From: Dechloromonas sp. TW-R-39-2
GTDB lineage: Bacteria; Pseudomonadota; Gammaproteobacteria; Burkholderiales; Rhodocyclaceae
Length of the DNA: 64,000 nt
Assembly: GCF_016864195.1 (NCBI RefSeq)
Contig: NZ_CP045202.1
Span: forward strand, 2,263,001 to 2,327,000
Reading direction: 5' to 3'
This document shows, one piece after another, positions 37,095-44,871 of the stretch. The translations under genes were made by a program, and so were the position numbers. Below the pieces are notes generated by a model. It was not told the origin of the DNA. It saw only the letters and a program-made list of their open reading frames with translations, and did no database searches. The first letter of the stretch is position 1. The number at the start of each line of letters is the position of its first letter.

Positions 37095-37670
37095 TCAACC
37101 GGCCAGAAGCAGCCGAATATCGGCCACGATATCGTCGACACCGGCCTGGTCTCCGACGTACAGACGCAATTGCCCGGCGGGGTCGAACAAGTAGGCGCCG
37201 GCCGAATGATCGAGGATGTAACCCAACTCGCTGCCGACCTCCTTGCGGGCGCTGAACACCCGAAATTCTTCGGCAACCCGCCGGGTTTCTTCCGTGGAGC
37301 CGCGCAAGCCGAGGAACGAGGGATGGAACCACGGCACGAAATCCTTCAGCCTCGCGGCACTGTCACGTTCCGGATCGAGCGTGACAAAGAGCACCTGTAC
37401 CCGCTCGGCCATCGTTCCCAGCTTGTTCATCACTTCCGCCAGGCGGGCAAGCATGGTCGGGCAGATGTCCGGACAGGAGGTGTAACCGAAGAAAAGGATG
37501 ATGACCTTGCCGGAAAAATCGGCCAACGAGCGCATCCGGCCTTCGTGATCTTGCAGATCCAGTCGTTTGCCGAAAGCCGGCTTGTTCAATTCGGTATTGC
37601 GAAAAGCCGGCGACGATGGCTTGCAGCCGGCAAGCAGCCAGGGAAGAGCAAGAAACAGGCGGCGGTCCAT
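37095..37670 (-). CDS. SCO1/SenC-family copper chaperone lipoprotein
   Basis: A 191-residue SCO protein. The N-terminus is a lipoprotein signal with lipobox LAGC, so it is anchored outside the inner membrane. The thioredoxin fold has the copper-binding TSCPDICPTM (CxxxC) and a distal histidine in ILDHSAGAYLFDP, which complete the Cu site. SCO proteins deliver copper to cytochrome oxidase or act in thiol redox. I chose the ATG at 37670; the longer frame overlaps the receiver gene and hides the signal. It lies 19 bases after that gene. Confidence 0.88.
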   Translation of the reverse strand: MDRRLFLALPWLLAGCKPSSPAFRNTELNKPAFGKRLDLQDHEGRMRSLADFSGKVIILFFGYTSCPDICPTMLARLAEVMNKLGTMAERVQVLFVTLDPERDSAARLKDFVPWFHPSFLGLRGSTEETRRVAEEFRVFSARKEVGSELGYILDHSAGAYLFDPAGQLRLYVGDQAGVDDIVADIRLLLAG

Positions 37671-37689
37671 CGGCAAGCCTTTAAAAGAA

Positions 37690-38466
37690 TCAGACACCAA
37701 ACAGCTTACGGACAAAATCCTGAACGTAAGCCGGGCGCAATGGTTTGATGATGTAACCACGCGCGCCCAGACCAGCAGCCTGGGCAACCAGTTTCTTGTC
37801 CGCGCAACCGGTCACCATGATGACTGCAGTTTCCGGACTGGCGGCAACGATCTCCGGCAACGCCTCGATCCCGCCCATGACCGGCATGTTGACGTCGAGA
37901 CAGAGCAGTTTCGGCTTGTGCTGCCGCGCCGCAGTAATCGCCTCAGAACCGCTGGCCACCGACTGGACAACCTTCAAGCCGCATTCCTCCAGCAAGCCCT
38001 TGAGCACCAGACGAACCGAACTGTTGTCATCGGCCACCACCACGCTGCCGCTGACCCGACCGCCGAACAAGGCCGGCCCCTTGCGTTGAGGCTGGCGCGC
38101 GTGCTTGCGCGTTTCCTCGATGGCATGTAATTCGTCGATGATCTGAGACTGGCTGAAAGGCTTGCGGATAAATCCGGCTGCTCCGGCATCGGCCGCCATG
38201 CCTTCAATATTCTGTTCGCTCGATGCGGTCATGAATACCACATCGACATCCGGCGCCAGCGCATTGATCGTCCGCAGCAACACCAGTCCGTTGCGGCCCG
38301 GCAAATGATAGTCAAGGCACAGCAACTCCGGCGCCGTATCGTGCACAGACTGCTCAAGCCGGCTGCCATCCTCAAGTACGGCAACCACTTCATGCCCGGC
38401 ACTGACAAACAGGGCGGCGAGGACTTTCCGCATGGCTGCGTTGTCGTCGACGATCATGATTCGCAT
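37690..38466 (-). CDS. Tandem two-receiver response regulator
   Basis: A 258-residue protein made of two complete receiver domains with no output domain. The first (about 1-118) has the acidic pair VDDN, phospho-acceptor region LLCLDYHLPG and FIRKPF. The second (about 138-258) has ADDN, LLCLDVNMPVMGG and YIIKPL. Both acceptor aspartates are present. It may act as a phosphate relay or sink or by protein binding. It lies just before the SCO gene; no kinase is adjacent. The ATG at 38466 lacks a Shine-Dalgarno. Confidence 0.87.
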   Translation of the reverse strand: MRIMIVDDNAAMRKVLAALFVSAGHEVVAVLEDGSRLEQSVHDTAPELLCLDYHLPGRNGLVLLRTINALAPDVDVVFMTASSEQNIEGMAADAGAAGFIRKPFSQSQIIDELHAIEETRKHARQPQRKGPALFGGRVSGSVVVADDNSSVRLVLKGLLEECGLKVVQSVASGSEAITAARQHKPKLLCLDVNMPVMGGIEALPEIVAASPETAVIMVTGCADKKLVAQAAGLGARGYIIKPLRPAYVQDFVRKLFGV

Positions 38467-38540
38467 AACGATTCCCGGCTTTTTTTATTGAAATCCTGAA
38501 TGAGCTTAACAGAATAATGTCATCGCATTATTGTTTGAAC

Positions 38541-39422
38541 TTAACCAAGCCGCTGGCTCAGAAAATCCATCAAGACCCGCACCCTGTGCGGGACATGGCG
38601 ATTACTCGGGAGCATTGCGTAGATGCCCAGTTCGGGCACGGGAAACGCGTCGAGAATGCTTTCAATACGCCCGGCCTGCAGAAATGCATCGACAATGAAG
38701 TCAGGCTGCAAGGTCAGCCCCAAGCCCTGGGCAGCCGCTTCGGTCAGGACCTCGCCATTGTTGGCATTGATTCTGCTGCGCACGGGAAAACTTTCCGGCT
38801 GGCCGGCGATCAGGAATTGCCAGTGCTGCATGCTGCCACCGGCCGTGTAGCCAAGGCATTCGTGATGAATCAATTCGGACGGATGCTGCGGTCGACCGTG
38901 ACGCGCCAGGTAATCCGGAGAGGCCACAACGTACATCTGGCCCGAACCGATCTTGCGTGCCACATCACCGGGATCAAGACGGCGGGTGATGCGGATCGAC
39001 AGATCGATCCCCTCCTCGATCAATTTGACCCGACGATCGGAATAATCCATGTCCAGGCTAACCTCCGGATAAAGGCCGGAAAATTCGATCAGTAGAGGGG
39101 CCAGGCGTTTGATGCCAAAAGTCAGCGGCAGGCTGATGCGGATATTGCCGCGCGGCGCCAGGCGCTCTTGGGCCACATCGGTTTCAGCCGACTCGACCAG
39201 ATTCAGGATCACCCGGCATTTCTCCAGATAAGCCGTCCCCGCCGAGGTCATCGCCAGGCGGCGCGTACTGCGCACCATCAATTTGATGCCGAGATGACTT
39301 TCGAGTGCGGCAATTTGCCGTGTCACTACCGAGCGGGCCACGCCCAACTGCTGCGCAACCGCAGAAAAACTGCCCAATTCGGCGACACGAACGAACAGGT
39401 GCATGGCTTCAAGTCGATCCAT
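38541..39422 (-). CDS. LysR-family regulator, CrgA-like
   Basis: A 293-residue LysR regulator of the large CrgA/DmlR group. The helix-turn-helix is FSAVAQQLGVARSVVTRQIAALE (about 18-40), followed by an effector domain with RGNIRISLPLTFG. It is divergent from the dioxygenase/cytochrome b561/YceI operon, 95 bases between starts, and likely controls it. The overlapping palindrome at 39425-39439 lies right at its own start, consistent with autorepression. Confidence 0.87.
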   Translation of the reverse strand: MDRLEAMHLFVRVAELGSFSAVAQQLGVARSVVTRQIAALESHLGIKLMVRSTRRLAMTSAGTAYLEKCRVILNLVESAETDVAQERLAPRGNIRISLPLTFGIKRLAPLLIEFSGLYPEVSLDMDYSDRRVKLIEEGIDLSIRITRRLDPGDVARKIGSGQMYVVASPDYLARHGRPQHPSELIHHECLGYTAGGSMQHWQFLIAGQPESFPVRSRINANNGEVLTEAAAQGLGLTLQPDFIVDAFLQAGRIESILDAFPVPELGIYAMLPSNRHVPHRVRVLMDFLSQRLG

Positions 39423-39424
39423 TG

Positions 39425-39439
39425 TTGCTCATTTAGCAA
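39425..39439. promoter_or_regulatory. Candidate LysR operator
   Basis: TTGCTCATTTAGCAA: arms TTGCT and AGCAA around five bases, of T-N11-A form, three bases upstream of the LysR ATG and about 79 upstream of the dioxygenase ATG. Confidence 0.5.
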
Positions 39440-39517
39440 TAAACATTTGTTGATTGTCTGCTATTTCGACTCAAAAAGGAGGAATAAAGTACGCCCATCG
39501 ATTCAGGAGTTGCTTTC

Positions 39518-40312
39518 ATGTCACATCATCTACCAACGCTTTTCGTGCCTCACGGCGCCCCGACCTTTGCCTTGCGTCCCGGTGCCGCCGGAGCGGCCAT
39601 TGCCGCCGCCGCCGGCGCCCTGCCCTCGCCGCGGGCCATCATCGTGGTCAGCGCGCATTGGGATACGGCTGAACCGACGGTCGGATTCGCTGAACGCCCA
39701 GAAACCATTCATGACTTCTGGGGCTTTCCGGAGGCACTTTATGCCCTGCGCTACCCGGCCACGGGTTGCCGCGAAGCTGCCGAAGAAGTGGTCGCAGCGC
39801 TCCAGTCAGCCGGTCTCCCGGCACAGGCCGATGCCGGACGCGGCCTGGACCACGGCGCCTGGGTACCACTGCGCCTGATGTTCCCGGAAGCCGACATTCC
39901 GGTCATTCCGCTCTCGATCCAGAGCCGGGGCGGCGTACAGCAGGCTTATCGCCTGGGTCAGGCACTGGCTCCGCTCGTTGCTCGCGGCTTCCTGATCATC
40001 ACCTCGGGCAATGTGACGCACAACCTGCGCGACTATCAGGCCGCAGCAGCCAGCGACGGGCAGACGCCTGCTTATGTCCGCCAGTTTTCGACCTGGATCA
40101 GCGAGCAGATCAGCGCCGGAGCCATCGACGCCCTGCTCGACTATCGCCGCCAGGCCCCCGGAGGCGTTCAGGCGCACCCGAGCGAAGAACACCTGCTGCC
40201 CCTTTACGTGGCCCTCGGTGCAGCCGGGCGGAACGCACAGCCACAGCGCATTCATGCCGGCATCGACGATTACGTCATCGCCATGGACGCTTATTCATTT
40301 TTGCCGCAATAA
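39518..40312 (+). CDS. ygiD: LigB-type extradiol dioxygenase, YgiD-like
   Basis: A 264-residue class III extradiol ring-cleavage-type protein. Metal-ligand regions are FVPHGAPTF, SAHWDT and HDFWGFP, with RGLDHGAWVPL further on, matching YgiD/DODA-like enzymes that open catechol rings such as DOPA; the physiological substrate is unknown. An AGGAG site precedes the ATG. It is first of a likely four-gene unit with cytochrome b561 and two YceI proteins. Confidence 0.87.
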   Translation: MSHHLPTLFVPHGAPTFALRPGAAGAAIAAAAGALPSPRAIIVVSAHWDTAEPTVGFAERPETIHDFWGFPEALYALRYPATGCREAAEEVVAALQSAGLPAQADAGRGLDHGAWVPLRLMFPEADIPVIPLSIQSRGGVQQAYRLGQALAPLVARGFLIITSGNVTHNLRDYQAAAASDGQTPAYVRQFSTWISEQISAGAIDALLDYRRQAPGGVQAHPSEEHLLPLYVALGAAGRNAQPQRIHAGIDDYVIAMDAYSFLPQ

Positions 40313-40323
40313 GGAGGTTGACC

Positions 40324-40866
40324 GTGACAAAGCACTACACCCGCACCGCCAAAAGCCTGCACTGGCTGATGGCCATCCTGCTCATCGGCCTGCTGGCACT
40401 TGGTTTTTACATGCATGACCTGCCGCTTTCGCCGGAAAAACTGCAACTTTATTCCTGGCACAAGTGGGCTGGCGTCAGTGCTTTCCTGCTCGTCCTGGTC
40501 CGGCTGGCCTGGCGCATCACACATCAGCCCCCCGCCTTGCCGGCCAGCATGCCGAAACTCATGCAATGGGTTGCCCATGCCGGGCATCTCGCGCTCTACC
40601 TGCTGATGCTGGCCATTCCGCTTTCCGGCTGGCTGATGAGTTCAGCCAAAGGCTTCCAGACAGTCTGGTTCGGCCTGCTGCCGATCCCCGATCTGATCGG
40701 CAAGGACAAGGAACTCGGCCAGTTGCTGCAGACCATTCACATGAGCCTCAACCTGCTTTTTGTGGCAACGCTGCTCGGTCACATCGCTGCTGCCCTCAAA
40801 CACCACTTTATCGACAAGGACGACATCCTTCGCCGGATGCTGCCCCGCCATTCCAAGGAGCATTAA
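40324..40866 (+). CDS. Cytochrome b561 family protein
   Basis: A 180-residue four-helix membrane cytochrome. Haem-binding histidines are in KSLHWLMAILL, YSWHKWAG, HAGHLALYLLML and TIHMSLNLLF. The start is GTG at 40324, chosen because AAGGAGG lies directly upstream, 12 bases after the dioxygenase stop. The frame extends much further back only as a shadow of the dioxygenase gene. b561 proteins of this kind (YceJ) sit beside yceI and probably pass electrons to or from a periplasmic quinone carrier. Confidence 0.88.
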   Translation: MTKHYTRTAKSLHWLMAILLIGLLALGFYMHDLPLSPEKLQLYSWHKWAGVSAFLLVLVRLAWRITHQPPALPASMPKLMQWVAHAGHLALYLLMLAIPLSGWLMSSAKGFQTVWFGLLPIPDLIGKDKELGQLLQTIHMSLNLLFVATLLGHIAAALKHHFIDKDDILRRMLPRHSKEH

Positions 40867-40867
40867 C

Positions 40868-41419
40868 ATGAAACGCATCGCCCTCGCCTTTGCACTGGCC
40901 ACCGCCTTCTCGGTACAGGCCGCCGAATTCACCCAGGTTCAAGCCGACAAGAGCGCCATCAACTTTACGTACAAGCAGATGGGTGTCGCGGTCGACGGCA
41001 AATTCAAGCGCTTTTCCAGCCAACTAACCTTCGATCCAGCCAAGCCGGCAGCCGCCAAGGCCAGCTTCGATGTCGAACTGGCCAGCGTCGATACCGGCGC
41101 ACCGGAAGGCGACGATGAAGTGGCCGGCAAGCCCTGGTTCAACACCAAGGCCTTCCCGACGGCAAAGTTTGTCTCGACCAGCGTCAAGGCCCTCGGCGGC
41201 AACAAGTACGAAGTCACCGGTCAACTGAGCATCAAGGGCAAGACGCAGGATGTCGTCGTTCCTGCCACCTTTGCGGCACAAGGCAAAAGCGGCGTTTTCG
41301 ATGGCAGCTTCACCATCCGCCGGGCCGATTTTTCAATTGGCGAAGGCACCTGGGCCAAGTTTGACATTGTCGCCAACGATGTCCTGATCAAATTCCGCAT
41401 CACCGCCAACAGCAAGTAA
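40868..41419 (+). CDS. YceI-family periplasmic protein (first copy)
   Basis: A 183-residue exported lipocalin-like barrel. The signal peptide is FALATAFSVQAA. The YceI pattern includes SAINFTYKQMGVAVDGKF, a GKPWFNTKAFPTA segment and a GKTQDVVVP segment. YceI proteins bind isoprenoid quinones or similar lipids. The ATG at 40868 has AAGGAG upstream, one base after the cytochrome b561 stop, so the two are tightly linked. A second YceI follows. Confidence 0.87.
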   Translation: MKRIALAFALATAFSVQAAEFTQVQADKSAINFTYKQMGVAVDGKFKRFSSQLTFDPAKPAAAKASFDVELASVDTGAPEGDDEVAGKPWFNTKAFPTAKFVSTSVKALGGNKYEVTGQLSIKGKTQDVVVPATFAAQGKSGVFDGSFTIRRADFSIGEGTWAKFDIVANDVLIKFRITANSK

Positions 41420-41446
41420 CCCCAACCTCAAAACAGGAGAATCACC

Positions 41447-42025
41447 ATGCAAAAACTGAGCAAACTCACCGCCGCCCTCGTCCTCGCTTCGACCGTTGCC
41501 ATCCCGGCACTGGCCGCACCGGAAACCTACGTGGTTGAAGGCACGCACACCTATCCGCGTTTCTCGTACAGCCACTTCGGCTACTCCACCCAGCTCAGCC
41601 GCTTCAACAAGACGACCGGCAAGGTCATCTTCGACAAGGCCGCCAAGAGCGGCGCGGTCGACATCGTGATCGATGCCAAATCGGTCGATACCGGCTACCC
41701 GACCTTCAACGAGCACATCCAGGGCGAAGATTTCCTCGACACCGCCAAGTTCCCGACGGCTACGTTCAAGTCCACCAAAGTGGTTTTCGAAGGTGACAAA
41801 CCGGCCAGCATCGAAGGCAACCTGACGCTGAAGGGTGTGACCAAGCCGGTGACCCTGACCGTGACTTCCTTCCAGGCCATGCCGCACCCGATGATGAAGA
41901 AGGATGCGATCGGCGCCAACGCCTTTACCGTGGTCAAGCGTTCCGAATTCAACGCCGGCAAGTACGCGCCTTACGTCGGTAACGAAGTGCGCATCGACAT
42001 CGCCATCGAAGCAATCAAGGAGTAA
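41447..42025 (+). CDS. YceI-family periplasmic protein (second copy)
   Basis: A 192-residue YceI protein with signal peptide ending at PALAAPE. It shows THTYPRFSYSHFGYSTQLSRF, HIQGEDFLDTAKFPTATF and LTLKGVTKPVTLTV, the canonical YceI order, and is closer to E. coli YceI than the first copy. It follows the first by 27 bases with a good AGGAGA site. The two differ enough to be old paralogues with possibly different ligands. A hairpin follows. Confidence 0.88.
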   Translation: MQKLSKLTAALVLASTVAIPALAAPETYVVEGTHTYPRFSYSHFGYSTQLSRFNKTTGKVIFDKAAKSGAVDIVIDAKSVDTGYPTFNEHIQGEDFLDTAKFPTATFKSTKVVFEGDKPASIEGNLTLKGVTKPVTLTVTSFQAMPHPMMKKDAIGANAFTVVKRSEFNAGKYAPYVGNEVRIDIAIEAIKE

Positions 42026-42033
42026 AAACCTGC

Positions 42034-42065
42034 GCGGACTTGGGCGGCTGTTTGCTCAAGTCCGC
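42034..42065. terminator. Hairpin between YceI and the EAL gene
   Basis: GCGGACTTG (42034-42042) and CAAGTCCGC (42057-42065) form a perfect 9-bp stem around a 14-base loop. It overlaps the last codons of the convergent EAL gene. There is no T-run. Confidence 0.45.
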
Positions 42066-44248
42066 AGCAAGGCAAGAAACTCTTCGGCCGGCAACGGCCG
42101 GGAAAAGAGATATCCCTGGCCGTCGCGACAACCCATGGCCAGCAGCGAATCACGCTGTGCATCGGTTTCTATCCCTTCGGCAATGGTTTCCAGCCCAAGC
42201 TGTTCAGCCAGCTGAATCACCATGTGGGCAATACCGTAATGATCGTCGCTGCTGCCTTCACCACTGACAAAGGCACGATCGATCTTCAGGCGATCGACGT
42301 TCAACTGGCGAATGATGTTGAGCGACGAATAGCCCGTCCCGAAATCGTCGATCGCGATTGCAACACCGGCGGCACGCACGGCAGCCAGCTTTTTACCGAT
42401 CAGTTCAATATTGTCGATAGCCACCGATTCGGTCAGCTCGATTTCAACGTTGGCCGGACTGACCTTGTATTCAGCCATGGCTGAAACCAGGCGGTCGACG
42501 AAGTCGGGTTCGCGAAACTGAACGTGCGACACATTGATCGCCATCCGGAAATCAGTCAGCCCGATGGCTGCCAGACGCGCCAGAAACTGAAAGGCGCTGC
42601 GCATCACCCAGTCGCCGATCGCCACCATCAGGCCGGACTGCTCGGCCAGCGGAATGAAACGATCCGGCGGAACGAATGCCCCCTCCTCAGTCCGCCAACG
42701 CAACAACACTTCCGCCCCGACAAAGCGGCCACTCGCCAGATCGACAAATGGCTGATAGACAGGGAAAAGGCGTTCGGCAGAAAAAGCCTGGCGCAGCTGA
42801 CTGAGCAACTGCATCCGTTCGCGCGCCGAATTGGCGTGCGCCGGCTCGAAATAAAGGGACTTGCCACGGCTGAAGTTTTTCGCCAGCTTGAGCGAAACCG
42901 CAGCATTCTTGAGCAACTCGACGCCCTTGAACGACGAATCACTCAAATTGACCAGGCCTGCGGTGGCCGAAAGTCGCAAGTTTTCTGCGTCGACCGTGAA
43001 AGGCGCCGAGAAAATGTGTGCGATGCTTTCCGGCGTAATCTCTGTCGCCGGTCCCAGCACGCTGAAAACATCGCTACCAACGCGGGCAACCACCACCGTG
43101 GGCGGAAACATCTGGCGCAACCTTGTTGCCACAGCAACCAGCACGGCATCGCCGAAACTTTGGTCCAGAATGCTGTTGATATCGGCAAAGCCATCGATAT
43201 CGACCAGCGCAAGGGTATCTGCCGCACTGGGGCGTTGATCGATCAGGGTCAGCAGGCTATTGCGATTCGGCAATTTGACCAGGCCATCCTCGAAAGCGAG
43301 GTTACTGATCCGACGGTAAAGCTGCATATTCTCGAAGCCAACCGAAATATTGCTGCAGAACACTTCCAGCAAATTGCGATCAAGCGTGCTGAGTGGGTGC
43401 TGGACATCGACGAATGCCGCCAACGCCTGGTTGCCCGTTCCGCCGAAATAAAGGCAGGTAGCCTCGCCAAACTGGTGGCTGCGTCCGGAAAAAGCCTTCT
43501 CCAGTTCTTCGCGCACCCGCCTATCGGAAATATCGTCGAGCGACCGGCCCATCCATCCGGCGTAACACCCAGCGGCAGCCAGCACGGTCGGGGGGCGTCC
43601 AAAATCCCCATCAACCGCACAGACCAAGCCTTCCTCACCAATCCCGAGCAAGGCACACAACTGAGTCACAACACCTTCGGCAAAACGCTGCAGACCACGC
43701 GGCTTGCTCAACTCGTTACCAGCACCCACAATCAGGGCCAAGCCACGCCGGCTCGCTTCAAGCTGATGAATCTGCCAGTAAGAGCGGATCGCCACGGTCA
43801 ACGAGGTAAACAGCCGAACTCTGGTCAGCTCCGACTTGGTCTTGTAATCATTGATGTCATAAAGCTGGATCGTATCGATTTCCGGCGCATAGCCCGGCTG
43901 GCCGGTGCGCAGAATCACGCGCATGGCGCGATTTCCCAATTCGTCGCGGATGAAACGCACCAGACGCAAACCAGCGTCATCGGATTCCATCACCACATCG
44001 AGCAGCACGACAGCCAGGTCGTCATACTGGGTCAGGCAGGCCCTGGCTTCGCCGGCGGAATAGGCATGAACAAACGCCAGCCCGCGCCCTTCAACCTGCA
44101 TGTCCTTGAGTGCCAGCAGCGTGGCTTCATGGACATCCGGCTCGTCATCAACCACCAGAATCCGCCAGACAGGCAAATCCCCGCCTTCGGGCAACTCAGG
44201 CTCATCAATGAAACTCAGCGGTTCATCATCAGGTATTCCGGACAGCAT
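42056..44248 (-). CDS. Receiver-GGDEF-EAL cyclic-di-GMP phosphodiesterase
   Basis: A 730-residue signalling protein. Order: receiver domain (about 20-150: VVDDEPDVHEA, acceptor in VVLLDVVMESD), a DUF3369-type sensor region (about 160-310), a degenerate GGDEF domain (RVGSDVFSVLG, so not a cyclase) and an EAL domain (about 480-725). The EAL domain keeps GAEVLLRW, ELTES, DDFGTGYSS, KIDRAF and TIAEGIET, so it should hydrolyse c-di-GMP. I chose the ATG at 44248 because GGGAGAGG lies just upstream; a longer frame to 44314 lacks this. No kinase partner is adjacent. Confidence 0.9.
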   Translation of the reverse strand: MLSGIPDDEPLSFIDEPELPEGGDLPVWRILVVDDEPDVHEATLLALKDMQVEGRGLAFVHAYSAGEARACLTQYDDLAVVLLDVVMESDDAGLRLVRFIRDELGNRAMRVILRTGQPGYAPEIDTIQLYDINDYKTKSELTRVRLFTSLTVAIRSYWQIHQLEASRRGLALIVGAGNELSKPRGLQRFAEGVVTQLCALLGIGEEGLVCAVDGDFGRPPTVLAAAGCYAGWMGRSLDDISDRRVREELEKAFSGRSHQFGEATCLYFGGTGNQALAAFVDVQHPLSTLDRNLLEVFCSNISVGFENMQLYRRISNLAFEDGLVKLPNRNSLLTLIDQRPSAADTLALVDIDGFADINSILDQSFGDAVLVAVATRLRQMFPPTVVVARVGSDVFSVLGPATEITPESIAHIFSAPFTVDAENLRLSATAGLVNLSDSSFKGVELLKNAAVSLKLAKNFSRGKSLYFEPAHANSARERMQLLSQLRQAFSAERLFPVYQPFVDLASGRFVGAEVLLRWRTEEGAFVPPDRFIPLAEQSGLMVAIGDWVMRSAFQFLARLAAIGLTDFRMAINVSHVQFREPDFVDRLVSAMAEYKVSPANVEIELTESVAIDNIELIGKKLAAVRAAGVAIAIDDFGTGYSSLNIIRQLNVDRLKIDRAFVSGEGSSDDHYGIAHMVIQLAEQLGLETIAEGIETDAQRDSLLAMGCRDGQGYLFSRPLPAEEFLALLRT

Positions 44249-44318
44249 CAACCTCTCCCGCGAATTGCCGTGTATTGCAAAGGGCATAGCATAACCGGTG
44301 TGACGCCCAATCAAGCAA

Positions 44319-44340
44319 AAAGCCGGGTTTCCCCGGCTTT
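44319..44340. terminator. Rho-independent terminator after the 58-aa gene
   Basis: AAAGCCGGG, loop TTTC, CCCGGCTTT: a 9-bp stem, with T-runs in both directions (GTTTTT on plus, TTTTTG on minus). It lies between the EAL gene and the small gene, both minus strand, and ends the latter. Confidence 0.8.
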
Positions 44341-44362
44341 GTTTTTACAGCATAGACCCGTT

Positions 44363-44539
44363 TTATCGAGCCATGATCGGCAATGGCATCAGGTCAGAGG
44401 CACTCAGGCCAGCCAACTCGCCAACGACACGATTTATTTTTTCACCTACAAGCCACCAACCACCAGCATAAGGCTGGGCGGTAATGCCATGATCAGCGCA
44501 AAGCTTGAGTGCTTTGTCTCTTAGTTGTTCAACAATCAT
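44363..44539 (-). CDS. Small protein of unknown function, 58 aa
   Basis: I do not recognise this protein. It starts MIVEQLRDKALKLC, has a GGWWLVGEKINRVVGELAGL core and ends in a proline-containing tail; it is soluble and has no signal. The ATG at 44539 is preferred over an upstream frame to 44626, with a distant GGAAG before it. A strong terminator after the stop supports it being a real gene. It is the last gene on the host side before the tRNA fragment. Confidence 0.5.
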   Translation of the reverse strand: MIVEQLRDKALKLCADHGITAQPYAGGWWLVGEKINRVVGELAGLSASDLMPLPIMAR

Positions 44540-44871
44540 TATTACGTTCTTGCTTCCTTGATGCGCTGTCCGCGCCATAACCACCGTGCCACACGACACG
44601 ATGGATTTGCCAGGTTGAGCCGACATGGCTCTTTGCCTGGCGAATGGGGCTCACCAAAAGACACGGTGAACCGCCAAGTACTTACCAAATGGATTTATCG
44701 AAACCAAAGCGCAGCAGAAGAATTTGCGCTGGTGTGCCCGGAGGGACTCGAACCCCCGACCTGCTGCTTAGAAGGCGGAAAATCTAAAAACCACAGAACA
44801 ACGATTTGACAAGGGTTTTAAGAGAAATTACCATCATAAACTATATTTTCCGGGACAAAACGGGGACAGTG
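44540..44871. other. Gene-free junction region between host and integrase
   Basis: These 332 bases hold no convincing gene. They contain the tRNA-Arg 3' fragment (44730-44776). Bases 44540-44729 are featureless, and 44777-44871 are AT-rich leader for the integrase. An open frame across the whole stretch merely translates the tRNA fragment. Confidence 0.6.
44730..44776 (-). pseudogene. 3' fragment of tRNA-Arg(TCT), candidate attachment site
   Basis: On the minus strand this reads anticodon loop CTTCTAA (anticodon TCT), stem side GCAGC, the variable region, T-arm GGGGGTTCGAGTCCCTC, acceptor side and encoded CCA at 44732-44730. The 5' half (acceptor 5' strand, D-arm and most of the anticodon 5' strand) is absent; beyond 44776 the sequence stops matching. 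Such a 3' remnant next to an integrase is the usual scar of integration into a tRNA gene. With its 5' side facing right, the element should extend rightward from here. Confidence 0.8.

Noticed and set aside
42524..44524. 666-residue plus-strand frame opposite the EAL gene
   Set aside because: Shadow frame; the receiver and EAL motifs lie on the minus strand.
44525..44809. 94-residue plus-strand frame between the small gene and the integrase
   Set aside because: Its C-terminus (VCPEGLEPPTCCLEGG) is the well-known false translation of a tRNA 3' half, here the tRNA-Arg fragment.
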